This document shows positions 48,600 through 59,718 of a stretch of 64,000 nt of DNA, piece after piece. The DNA lies in assembly GCA_026874595.1 (NCBI GenBank), contig CM049306.1, positions 50,788,019 through 50,852,018 on the forward strand, written 5' to 3'. A model generated the notes under the pieces. It had not been told where the DNA came from. It made no database searches and saw only the letters and a program-made list of their open reading frames with translations. Numbering within the stretch: position 1 is the first letter of the stretch; each line of letters opens with the position of its first letter. The DNA comes from Sipunculus nudus (lineage: Eukaryota; Annelida; Sipuncula; Golfingiida; Sipunculidae). The translations under genes and the position numbers were made by a program.

Positions 48600-49498
48600 T
48601 AGTGGTGGGAGTCGGTTCCTTTTTCATAATTGATCATCTGTTTGGGGAAACCGATCGATCATCGATTATTAATCGTTTCAGACAAATATAGAGAAATGTG
48701 CAATTATCTGTGGAATTGTACTCTCTTAACCCAGCCTGCATGTCTTAGTAATTCTACCTGACAAAAAGAAGTTTTTGCCTTTTTCATATTTTCCTTTTAT
48801 CACTAAGATATGCTATTCAAAGTTTCATTTTAATTAATTATAGTAATCAAGAATTAAATCACATTCCAGGACATCTACTTGCAGGCCCTTATGAATACTC
48901 CGGCGTATCATTTTAACTTCACTACCTGGACTTTCATTTTATAACAATTATTATGACTGCCGACATGCATACTGGTTTGACAAGCCTGCCAGAAAAATTA
49001 CGGGCCCACATAAATTTTGCTAAAAATAAAAAAATTAGTAATTGAAAGCTAAAAATATAATTACTCATGCCACAGCGGCACCTGACATCAGTTGAGAAGA
49101 TTATTTCTAAGAGAATCTTGCAAAATTGGCATAGACCTGGAGCATTATGGACCATTTTTACGCCATATCGCCCATATTTTGCAATGAACATCTTGTTAGA
49201 AAACTCTCAGCCAATTCTGCAGCTCCCTGCCAGTTCACAGAGGTTTAATAAGTCCTCCGTGCTCTCATCTGCCCTGTCATACTCAGTTATATACGGAGGT
49301 TATTTGGGAACACAGACTCACAGAAGCACGGAATGTGTAAAAAAATGGAAGAGTAATTTTTGCCTATAAGTTATAGACATTCTGGTAAAAACAATCATGA
49401 GTATGATGTAATTGATAGTTGCCTTTCGTAATCGAGCACTTGAAAGTTGCAGCAAACTGACTGACTTTCGAAAAAACTCGATGATCGGCCCACCACTA
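48600..49498 (-). mobile_element. Non-autonomous hAT-like element, copy 2 (899 bp)
   Basis: Same ends as copy 1 (TAGTGGTGGG and CCCACCACTA), with the perfect 8-bp duplication AGACTGGT at 48592-48599 and 49499-49506. Its interior matches copy 1 in the opposite orientation. The insertion split a palindromic-box unit: rejoined text reads AAGACTGGTGGTGCC, as in the uninterrupted unit at about 17053-17067. No transposase. Confidence 0.9.
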
Positions 49499-49524
49499 AG
49501 ACTGGTGGTGCCAGCTACAATCAT

Positions 49525-50342
49525 TGTATCCGCCAAAACAGAGTTTTGCGGATACTATGTTTTCAGATGGACGCCGACACTGCCGCCATCAATGCATAGG
49601 TTTCCGGAGAACTCCTCCATAACAACTGGGCAGAATTTTTTAAAATTCGGAATTATGATCGGTCACATGTGAACTGCTGCGCCCTCATTTTTGGTTGACC
49701 TCTGTCCTTTCCTCTCTGCCCAGCGTCCATTTGTGCATCTGTTTCCACACATAAACCCCAATTACTCGGGAACTGTTTTACCGATAAGGCTAAAGATTTT
49801 GCACAAATGTAGCCCTTGGAAAGCTTTATAACATACACTAAAAATGGTGGCGCAACCTTTTTTGCACAAGTCCTTTTGTTTGTCTGCCGTGGGCTAAAAT
49901 CACTCATATCTCAGTAGTGGTTTGACTTATCTGCCTAAAATTTTGCATATGTATACAACTTGGACAGCTTTCTGGATTTTGTCTTAGGTGGCGCAACCTA
50001 CATACACATTTGGGCTGCAGACATCCAGGCTGTTATGCAACACACCTTACTCTATTTCCCCTTGCCTTTCAATCCATGCCTCACTTCACCCGTTCCACTC
50101 TGATTTTGGCGGATACACTTAGTCCCTTGTTGACAACCCATATTCTAGTTTTTGTGTTGTGTGCACCAATGCCAGAATTGCAGCAGTGATGTTTGTTTAA
50201 TTGTTTCTTGTTCTAAGTGTTTAGTACTTGCATTGTTCATATACATGTTACACATGTTCTTGAAAAGTAATGGTCCAGCATTGAAGCATTATACCTGGTG
50301 TAATCTCATTGCACAGGTTCGCATTAGGCCTGTAGGCCTTGT
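49525..50342 (+). mobile_element. Alpha element, copy 3 (short)
   Basis: Left end hairpin GTATCCGCCAAAAC..TTTTGCGGATAC at about 49528-49556; right end AGGCCTGTAGGCCT (50326-50339) and TTGTTTT. An inverted copy of the first 13 bases (TTTTGGCGGATAC) lies at about 50105-50117. Only two box units remain (49848 and 49987, both GGTGGCGCAACC). No coding gene. Confidence 0.7.
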
Positions 50343-50713
50343 TTTTTTTAAAATTAAATCTAGCTTCACCCATGAGATTGATCCATCTACAATTTCTTAA
50401 TTTGACACATTTTTGCTTATATTTTTTAAAATGCAAACTAACGATTTGATGCTTCACAAGTTGCAGATTGTAACCATTACATCAAGGAATTTATCCTTTT
50501 CATGAAGATATATGTTCTCGTCAGTCTCATGTGAACTTATAACCATTATTCATTTGCTATATCGTGATGAAATGTGGACATACAGCTGATCACTGTGGCA
50601 AATGGGTGACTTGTGTACCATTTCCTTTACTGCTTATATGGCTGTAGCTTCACTGATCTATTACCAGAAGAGAACCAGCTGACTGATACAGTGCTGGGTG
50701 TATGTAATTACAG
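50343..50713. other. Intron end leading to CUB4
   Basis: Apparently unique AT-rich sequence, ending in the acceptor TGTATGTAATTACAG. Confidence 0.5.
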
Positions 50714-50895
50714 GTTGTGGTGCTGACCTGCACAGTCTTACTGGTACAATACAGAGCCCTAACTACCCTGTGAGTTACTCTCCCAACATGGAGTGTGTGT
50801 GGCGGATCACACTTCCAGCGGGCTACCATGTGGAGCTTCAGTTTACAGGATCATTCCATATGGAGGTTCAGAGTCCTTGTACAGATTTTGTTCAG
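50714..50895 (+). CDS. CUB4, exon 1 of 2
   Basis: Acceptor AATTACAG ending 50713, donor GTGAGT at 50896; phase 1 in, phase 0 out. It encodes (G)CGADLHSLTGTIQSPNYP, the second cysteine in MECVWRITL, a strand YHVELQFTG and the third cysteine in SPCTDFVQ. The Asp after the third cysteine is kept, but the upstream DFDLE acids are replaced (GSFHME), so calcium binding is doubtful. Confidence 0.9.
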
Positions 50896-50990
50896 GTGAG
50901 TCTTATTTAAATCACATGTAGAGACACTGGATAATATTTTAATACACTCTTCATGCAGCGGTTGTACAATGCAGTCGTCTCAGGTCTCCT

Positions 50991-52522
50991 TTTTAGCTCA
51001 GCTGACTGTAAGTCATCTGAGCTTTAGCAATCACTCTTTGTCCGTCGTCCGTCCGGGCGTCTGTCCATTAACAGGGCACAAATCGTAACGGCTGGACCTA
51101 GAATCTTGTAACTTGGCATTCTCAGAGGTCCATGAAAAGTCTCCATGGAAACCAGAAATTAGGTCTCTGTTACCCATATCCTTCCAGCTATGGGGCCCCA
51201 AAGAACCCCCAGAATAGTAAAAAATTTCATACAAAAACTTCAATATCTCATTAACTACATCACTGATGGTCATGATTTTTTGCATACATATTGATCATGA
51301 GATGTGTCATCAGTTCCTGCAGACTGGTGGCGCCACCAGTTTTTTTCAATTTTTTACGAATTTTTTTCTCTATTTTTGAGACCTTTAAAAATGTGAACAT
51401 CTGTTAACAGGGCACAAATCGTAAAGACTGGACCTAGAATCCTTTTTTCTGACACACTGAGAGACCTATGAAAAGTCTCCATGGAAACCATAAATTAGGT
51501 CTCTGTTACCCATATCCTTCAAGCTATGGGGCCCCAAAGTACCCCCAGAATAGTAAAAAATTTCATACAAAAACTTCAATATCTCATTAACTACATCACT
51601 GATGGTCATGACTTTTGGCATACATATTGATCATGAGATGTGTCATCAGTTCCTTCAGACTATTGGTGCCACCTATATTTTATTCAATTTTTCTAATTTT
51701 TTTCTGTATTTTTGAGACCTTTAAGGATGCTGTCATCTGTTAACGTGGCACAAATTGTAACAACTGGACCTAGAATCTTCCTTCTTGTCATGCAAGGAGG
51801 CCCATGAAAAGTGTCTGTGGAAAACTGAAATTAGGTCTCTGTTACCCATATCCTTTAAGCTATAGGACTCGGAAGTATCCCTCAGAATAATGGAAAATTT
51901 GGTACAAAAGCTGAAGTATCTGAACAGAATAGTAAAAAATTTCATACAAAAACTTCAATATCTCATTAACTACATCACTGATGGTCATGATTTTTTGCAT
52001 ACCTATTGATAATGAGATGTGTCATCAGTTCCTGCAGACTGGTGGCGCCACCAGTTTTTTTCAATTTTTTACGAATTTTTTTCTCTATTTTTGAGACCTT
52101 TAAAAATGTGAACATCTGTTAACAGGGCACAAATCGTAAAAACTGAAATTAGGTCTCTGTTTCCCATATCCTTTAAGCTATAGGACTCGGAAGTATCCCT
52201 CAGAATAATGGAAAATTTGATACAAAAGCTGAAGTATCTGAACAACTAATGCAGAGATCACCATGATTCTTTGCATGGATATTGACCATTAAGTGTTTTT
52301 ATTAGTTTCTGCAGACTGGTGGAGCCACCTGTATTTTTTTTAAAGTCTGTGCAATTTTTCTCTATTTTTGAGATATATAAATACAGACACAATCTTGGAC
52401 AGTTGGTTTAATCTGTTTGATGCTTCAGTTGAATGGGTATATACTACCATTCAGATTATAAAATTTCCTTTTGCAAATCTCTTCCCATTCAGCTGAGCGT
52501 CATGACCCATGGGTCACTTGTA
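50991..52522 (+). mobile_element. A-family copy A6 with beta-type tandem units
   Basis: Left end TTTTTAGCTCAGCTGACTG at about 50991; right end CAGCTGAGCGTC with GACCCATGGGTC (52504-52515) and ACTTGT. Boxes at 51326 (exact), 51662, 52041 (exact) and 52318 belong to the same 338-bp unit type as A3, with one unit shortened. The element starts about 95 bp after the CUB4 exon 1 donor. Confidence 0.75.
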
Positions 52523-53079
52523 ATTTTTAACTGCTGCTAATTAGAATATCAAGATTTTATGGGTTCCATCATCAGGGTTGGCACAAAGCATAGAATTGAA
52601 TCAGACCAGTAAGAGCATGGTATTGCATTGTGTATCCAGCTCCAAATGTGAACATGAGACACCTGATCTCATTGGTCTCAGAGTGGATGTCCTGGTATAT
52701 AATCCTAATGTTGGTCACAGCTCATATTTTGTATTGAGGTAAGGGTGGTGCAACCTGTGTTGACCTGGTTTTATGGGGGGGGGGGGTGACTAGTAATTTT
52801 AGCCTCTTTAAACCACTGCTTAAAAAATCTTTTCTGATGAAACTCATGTTTAAATATTTGTTTGATATTTCACAAGAATGAATTCTAGTGTAGGGTCTCT
52901 CCATTGTATTAGAATAGATTGAGTTTCGTTAATGCAGAAGTTGGCCAAATAAGCCTATATCAAACTGAGGACTGCAGTTATGTCTTCTATTGAAAAACTG
53001 CTGTTTCCAATTCTATAAAATTGCATAAAAATAATTCTTTTATGACCAAAGATATTAAAGTTTACTCAACTCGTTTTTT

Positions 53080-54799
53080 GCTCAACTGACTTTATGTCAC
53101 CTGAGCTATAGTCCTAGTCCTTTGTCCATTGTCTGGTGGGTCACTAGGAGATATTAAGGAAAAACCTCATTTTCCATTAAAAATCCAATTTTTACACTTC
53201 AAGACTGCCTAATATCAAAACCACTATTTTGTTTTTGATCATATTTAGTTTGCATATTTTTCATACATTTTCTATGTACATATAAAAAATTAGGTCAGTA
53301 TTGCGCAATAAGTGGAAGTGCACCTTGTAAAAAATCAAGAAATGTGTTTACTCACTTAACATAAGAATTGCTGAAGCTAGAGACTTTTTTCAGGGTTATA
53401 ACTTTATTTAATCAAGATTCAATTGTTTGCCCAAAATAAGATCTGAATTTTACAAATTCGTTATGTTATTAACAACAGCATAAATAATAAATCAATACCT
53501 TAAATTTTGACCAACTTTGGCCACGGCACATTTATCCTGCAAGTACTGTTGATTTAATTTATCACAGCATATATACATTTTTAAAATCTGAAATTTCAAA
53601 GGAATTGATTGAAAAGAGCAGCTTTTTATCAAGTTTTTATACACCATGTCCAGTGTTGTTTACATGTAACCCACCTAGTACAGCCTTCACCTGTGTTATG
53701 TAACCAACTCCAGGCTGCTGGCCTTGGTTCAGCTTTGCCAACACTGGTTAGCTTCCCCTCTGCCCTAAACCCAACCACCCCTCCACCCTTGGATGGTGCA
53801 TAAACTAAATGAATGTTATAATTTTAAATTTATAATTTTAAAATTTTTAAGTTTATATTTTACCACCAGAGTGTCAATGATAAAATTGCACATTTAATTG
53901 TGTCCACAAAGTGGTGTATTGCTATGAAAGTGTGGATTTTCATCAGTTAAGGATTTCCTTACTTCAGAAGAGCAAAAACTTCAGCAGGTGTGAAATTGAA
54001 TATGTATTCCAGTAATAAATTATAGCTGAGATAAAATTAGCTTAATGATACTGTTTGGCCCTTATTCAACCAACAGTGTATATACTTTATTTGAAAAGAT
54101 GTTTATCAAAAGATATTTAATCAAATTTACTGAATTTTTAATTTCAGTGAATCAAATTAAGCATGTACTGAAACTCCAATTTACAAAAATTTTTACTAGT
54201 GGTTCAAGGAATAATCTTGAAGATGCCATGTTGTTGCATTAGTGAATTTTAAATTCAGTTCAAACATTTGTGAATAAAAAATATTAAAATATATGTATAT
54301 GCATAATATGACCGGATGTGTGTTAAACTCTGGATAAATGATGATTGCAACTTATAATTGTTAAAATAGATTTTAACTTATATTTTCAGATTTTTTTATT
54401 ACAAATTTATAAAACTTGTAAATTTAAAAAATGAATATGATAAAAACTGTTAATGGAAAAAGTGGATATGCTAAAAAATAGGGTTTAATTTACACTTAAA
54501 TGCATAATTCACTTGAAAGTGAAATAAAGGTATCAGTTCATTCTGTCCACTTGCCTATCTTTAAATTTTCAAATGCATCACAGTATCTCAAAACTTTTAC
54601 TGTTTTTCTTCATGACAGTCTTTTCAGAGTATAAGCTTTGCAATCATATATTTAGAACTTTCCTATAACCAAGTAGAAGGGCCATTTCCTCTTTGCTTCT
54701 CATATGCTTAAATATATGAAAAACATTGCAGTAGAAATCAGCATATTTTGCAAAAAATTCAAACTTCAGCTGAGGGCCGTGACCCATGAGTCCTTTGTT
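53080..54799 (+). mobile_element. A-family copy A7
   Basis: A decayed left end (TTTTTGCTCAACTGACTTTA) with almost no GTCCG run, and a right end CAGCTGAGGGCCG with GACCCATGAGTC (54781-54792). The body parallels A2 (8040-9330) and shows what the A2 sequence looked like before LINE insertion. Between A6 and A7 (52523-53079) lies a gamma-like fragment with GGTGGTGCAACC and a poly-G run. Confidence 0.65.
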
Positions 54800-55936
54800 G
54801 GCTGAATTATTGGACCTTTAACAATGAAAGAATTGTGAGACACCAGGTAAACAGACCTTTTAGATATTTGTAGTAATAGTTGGTAAGCTCTGTCAGTATA
54901 TAAGCAGACAGTACAGGCAATATATATTATTGTTGTCCATGTCTGAATTACCGTTATGTGCAAGATAAATCTGTGAATAAAATTAAACTGTTTTGCTTTC
55001 AGTAGGTGTATGTTTTTATTTTAAACTTTTTGAAAAATAAATATTTAAATATATATAAAAAGATTTGGCAACAGGCTATAAGATATTCATTGTATCTAAT
55101 AAAATTTTTTTTCAGACTGCCAACTATTTAAGAATTAGGTACTGTCCCAGAGTTTAGCAAGTGGAGTAGCCACACCTGTCATGTTAGCTAAGCTTGAATT
55201 ATGGGCAACTGCCTTGGTCAGTTGAGAAGCTAGAGACAGAGCTAGAGCTGATTACCCTCCCAAGGCCCGCAGGTGCTAAAATCACCAGGCCTGGTCACAC
55301 CAGGATATAAATAAGAGGAAGCATGTGCTACTACCTTTCATGTAGTAAGAAACTGGAACAGAACTCTGCAAAAGTACATACTTAGTTAAGCAAGAATTAA
55401 AAAAAAATTGTAAGGCAGTTAGTTACCTCAGCAAAACATTATAAAACAAACATTCAATATACCACCATGTCATAAAAATATAACAGATTTTTCAAAAAGT
55501 GCAAGTTTACATATCTCCCAATTTATTTACTCTCCTGGTTGTGATACTAAGGATGTAGTATATGATAGCACTTAGAATATACCTGGTGCATGACTAATCA
55601 AGATCGGACCTAGCAACCCCATCAGCAGCTGGATGTAGAATAAGGTCACTGTTACGTAAACCTAATGTCTATTGGCAAAATGCATAATTTTGAGCACTCT
55701 GGGAGTGATGTTACCCATTGTTCAATTTTCCCTGAATGCAGCTGAGCGTCATGGCCCATGGGCCACTAGATAAGAAAGTTAGGCAGTTGAATTACCTCTA
55801 AAAATTATAAGTTACCAGCAGCTTTGTAATTTAAAATGACTTAGTCCATTCCAAGTAATTATAAAATTAAACTGATATAAAAGCACTCGTGTCTCAAATA
55901 TTAAAGCATGGATTACCATGATATTTGCTATTTTTT
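54800..55936. other. Intron segment; possible A-type right end near 55735-55770
   Basis: Mostly unassigned AT-rich DNA. At 55736-55768 an A-type right end appears with the hairpin GGCCCATGGGCC followed by ACTAG. No left end was found for it. No exon is seen. Confidence 0.5.
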
Positions 55937-57545
55937 TTAGCTCAGCTGACTTTAAGTCATCTAAGCTATAATTGTGGTCCATTGTCCGTCGTCCGTCCAT
56001 CTGTATGTCCGTATTTCCATCTGGATATCCATCCGTAAGACTGGCACGTTTCGACACCATTAGACCTACGAATCTGAAATAATTCTGCATACAGTTAGAT
56101 GTCCCCAAAATCTCCTACCATGCCGAAAATTGGGTGAATAGGACTTCGTTCCTTCGAGATATTAAGGAAAAACCTCAAATTTTTATTAGAAATCTATTTT
56201 CACACTTCAGGACTGCCTAATATCGAAACCACTCATCTGGTTTTCTTCATATTTACCATAAATATTCCTCTATACAGTTCCTATGTACATACCAGAAATT
56301 CAGTCAGTATTATTAAATTTAAAAAAGTTATGGGCCCTAACAAAATGGACTTAAAAAAAAAATCAGGAAAGATATTTGGTCACTTGTACCAAAAGTGTTA
56401 ACGGTAGGGACTTTTTTTCAGTAATACAACTTTTATTGATCAAAATTTAATTGTATACCAAAAATTAGATCAAATTTGTTAAATTTTTTTTAATAAAAGC
56501 AAAAATATAAAAATTGGTACCTTAAATTTTGCCCAACTTTGGCCACGGCACGTTTTTTTCCTGTAAGTTCTGTTGATTTAATTTTCACAGCATGTACACA
56601 TAAGGATTTAATCTGTTTAAATCTGAAATTTAAAAAAATAAAAGCTGCAAAATAAGGCTAGTTGTTGAATTTTTTGGAGGCTCTTATTGTATTCACTTAC
56701 ATTGTCAAGCAGTCCACTTTGGTGACTATAGGTCATTCAGTGCAGCTCTCTCCACTGAGTTGAGCTTGATTAGGCTGTCTGCAGTTAATACCATACCACA
56801 GGGAGCCTTTTTCTCTGGCAACCTCCCCTCCCCCCCCCCCCCCCCCCACCCCCATTCTGTTGACAGACCTGTACTATGAACTAGATGAATCTTAAAATTA
56901 ACATTTTTTTCAGCAACGAGCAGTAACAACGGAGACCCCTCCCCCCACCCACCCCTTCAATACACAGGACTAATAAACAAAATGAATCTTATAATTTTAA
57001 TGTTAAATAAATTCTTTTTGATGAGACTTGGACAATTTTGATTGTTTTAAAGAAAAAAAGTTCAGGAATTTAATCCTAAGGATCTAATGTAAGTGCTTAA
57101 CTGATAAGATTTAAGAAGATATAAATACTTTGTAGCATTTCATTCATATCTCTTAAAGTTGACAGGCCCTAGGTGTGAATAACACTGTTAACTTAGTATT
57201 AAAATTAGGAATATTGTTGGATTTGTTGGATTAATTTTTAACTCATATGGCCATATATTTAACTTTTGAAAACTTAATTACCTTCACACATTATTTGTTT
57301 ATGAAATGTTACTTTTATATAACACTTACCGTAGGCCTATTTGTTCCCTTGGTGCATCACTAAATGGTTTAGCTCATGTCCATTATTCTATAATTTACAG
57401 AGTTTCTTTTTAGCAGGGCCATTTTCTCATAGCTTTTCTAATGATAATATACATGAAAAACTAACAGAAAAAAAAAAACAAATTTGCGGTTACTAATATT
57501 TTCCAAAATTCAGCTGAGTGATATGACCCATGGGTCCCTTGTTTT
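55937..57545 (+). mobile_element. A-family copy A8
   Basis: Left end TTTTTAGCTCAGCTGACTTTA at about 55937; right end CAGCTGAGTGAT with GACCCATGGGTC (57525-57536) and CCTTGTTTTTT. The body is close to A2 and A4, with a long C-run at about 56827-56847. No coding gene. Confidence 0.7.
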
Positions 57546-57705
57546 TTAACTTGAGTGGCCATATTCATTTAATGAGGTTAGTGTATATAGCATTTGCTGG
57601 GTGTATCTGGTAAATAACATGACCACAGAAAAGTAGATAGTAGGGGTTCTTATTGATCAGGGAAGGTATTGTGTGATGATCACGTTATGGCCCTCAGCTC
57701 TACAA

Positions 57706-59437
57706 GCTGAATGTAACTGTTGATTCCACTGAATGTAATTGTTTATTCAACTGAATGTAACTTTTGATTCCACTGAATGTAACTATTGATTTTACTTCAT
57801 ATAAATGTTAATTCCACTAAATGTAACTGTTAATCCCACCAAATGTAACTGTTAATCCTACTGAATGTAACTGTTTTTTTTCACCAAATGTAACTGTTGA
57901 TTCCGATGAATGTAACTGTTGTTTCCACTGAATGGAACTGTTGATTCCACTGAATGTAGCTGTTAATCCCACCCAATGTAACTGTTAATCCTACTGAATG
58001 TAACTGTTGTTTCCACTGAATGTAATTGTTGATTCCACTGAATGAAACTGTTGATTCCACTGAATGTAACTATTTTTTTTCACTGAATGTAACTGTTGAT
58101 TCCACTGAATGTAACTGTTGTTTCCACTGAATATAACTGCTGATTCCACTGAATGTTACTGTTGATTCCACTGAATGTAACTGTTGATTCCACTGAATGT
58201 AGCTGTTTATCCCACTTATTGTATCTGTTGATTCCACTGAATGTAACTGTTGATTCCACTGAATGTAACTGTTGATTCCACTGAATGTAACTGTTGATTC
58301 CACTAATTGTTGCTGTTAATCCCACCTAATGTAACTGTTAATCCTACTGAATGTAAGAGTTGATTCCACTGAATGTAACTGTTGATTCCACTGAATGTAA
58401 CTGTTGATTCCACTGAATGTAACTGTTTTTTTTTTCACTGAATGTAACTGTTGATTCCACTGAATGTAATTGTTGATTCCACTGAATGTAACTGTTGATT
58501 CCACTGAATGTAACTGTTGATTCCACTGAATGTAACTGTTGATACCACTGAATGTAACTGTTGATTCCACTGAATGTAGCTGTTAATCCCACATAATGTA
58601 ACTGTTAATCCTACTGAATGTAACTGTTTATTCCACTTAATGTAATTGTTGATTCCACTGAATGTAACTGTTGATTCCACTGAATGTTACTGTTTTTTCT
58701 TCACTGAATGTAACTGTTGATTCCACTGAATGTAACTGTTGATTCCACTAATTGTTGCTGTTAATCCCACCTAATGTAACTGTTAATCCTACTGAATGTA
58801 AGAGTTGATTCCACTGAATGTAACTGTTGATTCCACTGAATGTAACTGTTGATTCCACTGAATGTAACTGTTTTTTTTTCACTGAATGTAACTGTTGATT
58901 CCACTGAATGTAATTGTTGATTCCACTGAATGTAACTGTTGATTCCACTGAATGTAACTGTTGATTCCACTGAATGTAACTGTTGATTCCACTGAATGTA
59001 ACTGTTTTTTTTTTCACTGAATGTAACTGTTGATTCCACTGATTGTAATTGTTGATTTCACTGAATGTAACTGTTGATTCCACTGAATGTAACTGTTGAT
59101 TCCACTGAATGTAACTTTTTTTTTCACTGAATGTAACTGTTGATACCACTGAATGTAACTGTTGATTCCACTGAATGTAGCTGTAAATCCCACATAATGT
59201 AACTGTTAATCCTACTGAATGTAACTGTTGATTCCACTTAATGTAATTGTTGATTCCACTGAATGTAACTGTTGATTCCACTGAATGTAACTGGTTTTTT
59301 TTCACTGAATGTAACTGTTGATTCCACTGAATGTAACTGTTGATTCCACTGAATGCAGCTGTTAATCCCACCTAATGTAACTGTTGATTCCACTGAATGT
59401 AAATGTTGTATCCACTGAATGTAACTGTTGATTCCAA
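57706..59437. repeat. 22-bp minisatellite, about 1.7 kb
   Basis: Close to 80 units of CTGAATGTAACTGTTGAT plus TCCA. Variants include T-run units (TTTTTTTTCACTGAATG) and TTAATCCCACCTAATG units. These recur in the same order (for example TAATTGTTGCTGTTAATCCC at about 58304 and 58749), giving a higher-order repeat of about 445 bp. On the minus strand the unit has no stop in any frame and reads as a 22-residue cycle, which produces long false open frames (up to 207 codons). It ends about 120 bp upstream of the last exon. Confidence 0.95.
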
Positions 59438-59555
59438 ACTCTCTAAAACCTAACCTTCACATATCACTTAACGTAATAGGTAATTCTGTAATTACATAAA
59501 ACATATTAAAGTTTTATCATAAATTAAGGGAAAGCTGTATTATTTCCTTTTTCAG

Positions 59556-59718
59556 CTCTCCAGTGTAGATTCAGAAGAAAACAAACAAACTATTGGTCAG
59601 TTCTGTGGCATCACACGTCCATCTGGTCAGTACAGGTCATCAGGAAACAAGATGGAGGTTTTATTTCAAACTGATGGCCAGAATCAAGACAAGGGCTTCC
59701 AAGCTACATATGCTAAAG
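59556..59718 (+). CDS. CUB4, exon 2 of 2
   Basis: Acceptor CCTTTTTCAG ending 59555, donor GTTTGT (weak) at 59719; phase 0 in, phase 1 out. In the right frame it encodes LSSVDSEENKQTIGQFCGIT with the fourth cysteine, then YRSSGNKMEVLF and KGFQATYAK. It matches CUB1 exon 2 in layout (SSGNKM, KGF-A-Y). The ATG-like start at 59593 in another frame is not used. The next exon, expected in phase 1 with a CGG opening, is not in the window. Confidence 0.9.

Larger units (their letters stand above)
5627..59718 (+). other. Multi-CUB-domain gene (cubilin-like), partial, 8 exons
   Basis: Eight exons on the + strand each have AG before and GT after. In order their phases (entry to exit) are 1-0, 0-1, 1-1, 1-1, 1-0, 0-1, 1-0 and 0-1, so all seven junctions fit without a frame break. 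Split codons at domain boundaries give Val, Asp and Gly. Joined, they give 1419 nt encoding four CUB domains (about 117, 124, 115 and 114 residues). CUB domains are extracellular beta-sandwich modules for ligand binding; long CUB strings occur in cubilin and related secreted or membrane proteins. No start codon, signal peptide, transmembrane segment, EGF domain or stop codon is visible, so the gene extends both ways and its exact orthology is unknown. Introns are about 16.5, 10.5, 6.5, 4.7, 1.1, 4.7 and 8.7 kb and filled with repeats. Confidence 0.85.

Noticed and set aside
53609-53803. 64-codon frame ending in a proline-rich stretch
   Set aside because: It is A-family repeat DNA also present at 8280-8450, where the frame is not kept.
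58070-59371. Long minus-strand open frames (up to 207 codons) with a repeating IQWNQQLHSV-type peptide
   Set aside because: They arise from a 22-bp minisatellite without stop codons in any minus-strand frame; there is no independent coding evidence.
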